Shown in pieces: positions 6,462 to 7,829 of a DNA stretch of 7,829 nt. The notes beneath the pieces are model-generated. The model saw nothing but the letters and a program-made list of their open reading frames with translations. It made no database searches and was not told the DNA's origin. Made by a program: the position numbers and the translations under genes. Position 1 is the first letter of the stretch, and the number at the start of each line of letters is the position of its first letter. Source of the DNA: an uncultured Alphaproteobacteria bacterium (GTDB taxonomy: Bacteria; Pseudomonadota; Alphaproteobacteria; RF32; CAG-239). The stretch spans positions 1 through 7,829 of the forward strand of contig URWU01000062.1 in assembly GCA_900551585.1 (NCBI GenBank), in the 5' to 3' direction.

Positions 6462-7271
6462 TTAGTTCTTTTCAATCTCAACCACGACCGGAACATGGTC
6501 GGACGGCCGTTCCCAGGCGCGGACACCACGTAACACGCGATAAGACTTAATGCGCTCTTTCAAATTGGGCGTTACCCAGATATGGTCCAGACGCCGTCCT
6601 TTGTCATTGGTCTGCCAGTTCGGATTGCGATAACTCCACCAGGAATAAATTTTTTCCGGCTCAGGGTGAAATTCGCGGGCAATATCAACAAAATTCAAAG
6701 ACGCTTTCAGACGGTTCAGGCGCTCGACTTCAATCGGCGTATGCGAGATGATTTTGAGCATTTGCTTATGGCTCCAAACGTCATTTTCATAAGGCGCGAC
6801 ATTAAAATCACCGCACAGCAGCATTTTTTTATCTGCCAGCTCGGCACGGTGCTGCTCAAAATATTCCGCCATGTCATCCATAAAAGTCAGCTTATGGGCA
6901 AAAGACAGGTTTTCAATCGGGTCGGGAATATCGCCGCCGGCCGGAATATAGATATTGTTGATTTCGATATCATCAAAAACGCTTACTTTGATATGGCGGG
7001 CGTCTTTTTTGCCGACCCAGTCCATGCGGCAAGGATTTTCGAGGCCGCATTTGCCGAGAATGACAACGCCGTTGTAGCCGGGCATGCCGTAAAGGGCAAT
7101 ATTCTGATACCCCAGAGCCCGAACTTCGTCAAAAGGAAAATCTTCCTCTTTGGCTTTGACTTCCTGCAGGCAGATAATATCCGGATTTTCAAGCTCGGTC
7201 AGCTGTTTCAAAAGTTCCAGACGGATACGAATTGAATTCACATTCCAGGTCACAAGTTTAAATGTCGTCAT
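6462..7271 (-). CDS. xth: Exodeoxyribonuclease III / AP endonuclease (269 aa)
   Basis: A member of the endonuclease/exonuclease/phosphatase superfamily that cleaves DNA 5' of abasic sites and degrades 3' ends in base-excision repair, using Mg2+. Visible motifs in order: TWNVNSIR (N10, N12), LQEVKA with the metal ligand E37, GYNGVVIL (65-72), the NIYIPAGG segment with Y108, GDFNVAP with D155 and N157, RRLDHIWVT, and the terminal PSDHVPV with D258 and catalytic H259. The usual PNG after Tyr is PAG here. All catalytic positions are present and the length is typical. The ATG follows the lolA stop with no gap (TAGATG), so translation is probably coupled; the Shine-Dalgarno match upstream is poor. 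LolA-ExoIII adjacency is, to my knowledge, common in alphaproteobacteria. Confidence 0.95.
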   Translation of the reverse strand: MTTFKLVTWNVNSIRIRLELLKQLTELENPDIICLQEVKAKEEDFPFDEVRALGYQNIALYGMPGYNGVVILGKCGLENPCRMDWVGKKDARHIKVSVFDDIEINNIYIPAGGDIPDPIENLSFAHKLTFMDDMAEYFEQHRAELADKKMLLCGDFNVAPYENDVWSHKQMLKIISHTPIEVERLNRLKASLNFVDIAREFHPEPEKIYSWWSYRNPNWQTNDKGRRLDHIWVTPNLKERIKSYRVLRGVRAWERPSDHVPVVVEIEKN

Positions 7272-7795
7272 CTATTTCTTATTCTTGTAGTTAAGCGGGC
7301 TTTTCTTGTCTTTTTTGAATTTGAACAAATTCTCGTCCAGACGACCGTCTTTGACCGTGTCATAAATCGAGACAGTTACTTCAACTGATTGCGGGTCAAC
7401 GATTTTCCACTGTTTGAGCTCAAACGGGTCTTTTTCAAAAGTGAGGGTAATCGGGCTGATATCCGGCTTTTGCGGATATTCCAAAGTCACAATCATTGTG
7501 CCGCTGTCAGCATAAAAATCACTGATTTTAAGATTATGTCCGTCAATTTTCAGGTCATTGGCCAAAATTAAGGTTGCCGGAATGTCGTCATAATCAATAT
7601 GGGTAACCTGATCGAGCTCTTTGTCGTTATAAACGATAAAACTGCCGTCGCCGACAATCAGAACCGACGTCGGGTCATTATATTCCATGCGGATTTTGTT
7701 GGGCTTGGCAATATAAATTTTTCCCTCGGCCGAACTGCCGTTGCTGGCGGTCTGCACAAAGGTTGCGGATAAGGTTTTAATATTGTTGAGATAGA
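7272..7795 (-). CDS. lolA: Outer-membrane lipoprotein carrier protein LolA, 5' truncated
   Basis: LolA is the periplasmic chaperone that takes lipoproteins from LolCDE in the inner membrane toward the outer membrane. About 173 genuine residues remain, beginning YLNNIKTLSATFVQ, the first conserved helix of the mature protein, followed by EGKIYIAKPNKIRMEY, the VGDGSFIVYND strand and the long half-barrel ending LFKFKKD. The signal peptide and first mature residues are missing because the contig ends. The apparent start beyond 7795, which reads MGSEMCIRD, is translated adapter and not part of the protein. The TAG stop abuts the xth start. The promoter would lie outside the window, probably further upstream. 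Confidence 0.9.
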
Positions 7796-7829
7796 TGTCT
7801 CTTATACACATCTCCGAGCCCACGAGACG
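7796..7829. other. Nextera transposase adapter left at the contig end (artifact)
   Basis: TGTCTCTTATACACATCT (7796-7813) is 18 of the 19 bases of the Tn5 mosaic end, and CCGAGCCCACGAGAC (7814-7828) is the adjoining Nextera read-2 adapter. The final G may be the first index base. This is sequencing-library DNA, not genome, and creates a false start for lolA. Confidence 0.97.

Noticed and set aside
6582..7235. Long 217-codon plus-strand frame opposite the exonuclease gene
   Set aside because: It is the antisense shadow of a complete, motif-verified xth gene and has no recognisable domain of its own.
7796..7813. Tn5-type transposon end as a sign of a natural mobile element
   Set aside because: It is followed at once by the Nextera read-2 adapter and lies at the extreme contig end, so it is a library artifact.

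Overview
The window reads as a contig of an alphaproteobacterium. GyrB ends in an alphaproteobacterial-style tail (FIQDNALNVVNLDV) and lacks the long C-terminal insert of enterobacterial GyrB. NadE closely resembles the synthetase half of alphaproteobacterial glutamine-dependent NAD synthetases. A LolA gene sits directly upstream of an exonuclease III gene, a pairing I recall from this class. A porin and a LolA show a diderm cell envelope. Base composition is moderate and patchy. The lineage below class is not decidable from the sequence; an uncultured host-associated or gut lineage is a guess. Both ends cut genes (gyrB on the left, lolA on the right), and the right end carries Illumina Nextera adapter sequence, so positions 7796-7829 are not genomic.

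Layout. (1) 1-1361, plus strand: the 3' part of gyrB and its terminator. (2) 1394-1921: a lone low-GC gene for a small secreted protein of unknown function, ending in a strong hairpin that is shared with the convergent nadE. (3) 1920-3250, minus strand: a tight nadM-nadE pair for the last steps of NAD synthesis, with TAATG coupling. (4) 3251-3360: a 110-bp divergent promoter region. (5) 3361-5129, plus strand: a beta-barrel porin followed 14 bases later by an OmpR-type regulator with a shortened, degenerate receiver domain. (6) 5130-5252: a short stretch with an orphan coiled-coil reading frame that lacks a start codon. (7) 5239-7795, minus strand: a four-gene tandem, lolA then xth then two AT-rich polytopic membrane proteins, with junctions of 0 nt, 12 nt and a 4-nt ATGA overlap. 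No gene-free stretch exceeds 300 bases.

How the genes fit together. The nadM-nadE pair suggests a dedicated NAD module. The stand-alone synthetase without its glutaminase domain, next to a NadM-type adenylyltransferase, recalls the Francisella route through NMN, but the order of reactions cannot be settled from sequence. The porin-regulator pair may be a local outer-membrane control unit. LolA (lipoprotein traffic) and exonuclease III (base-excision repair) are housekeeping genes; the two membrane proteins after them are unrecognised and different in composition. I see no defence system, CRISPR array, transposase, integrase, tRNA or rRNA. The candidates for something undescribed are the regulator with the odd receiver, the secreted orphan and the two-gene membrane module.
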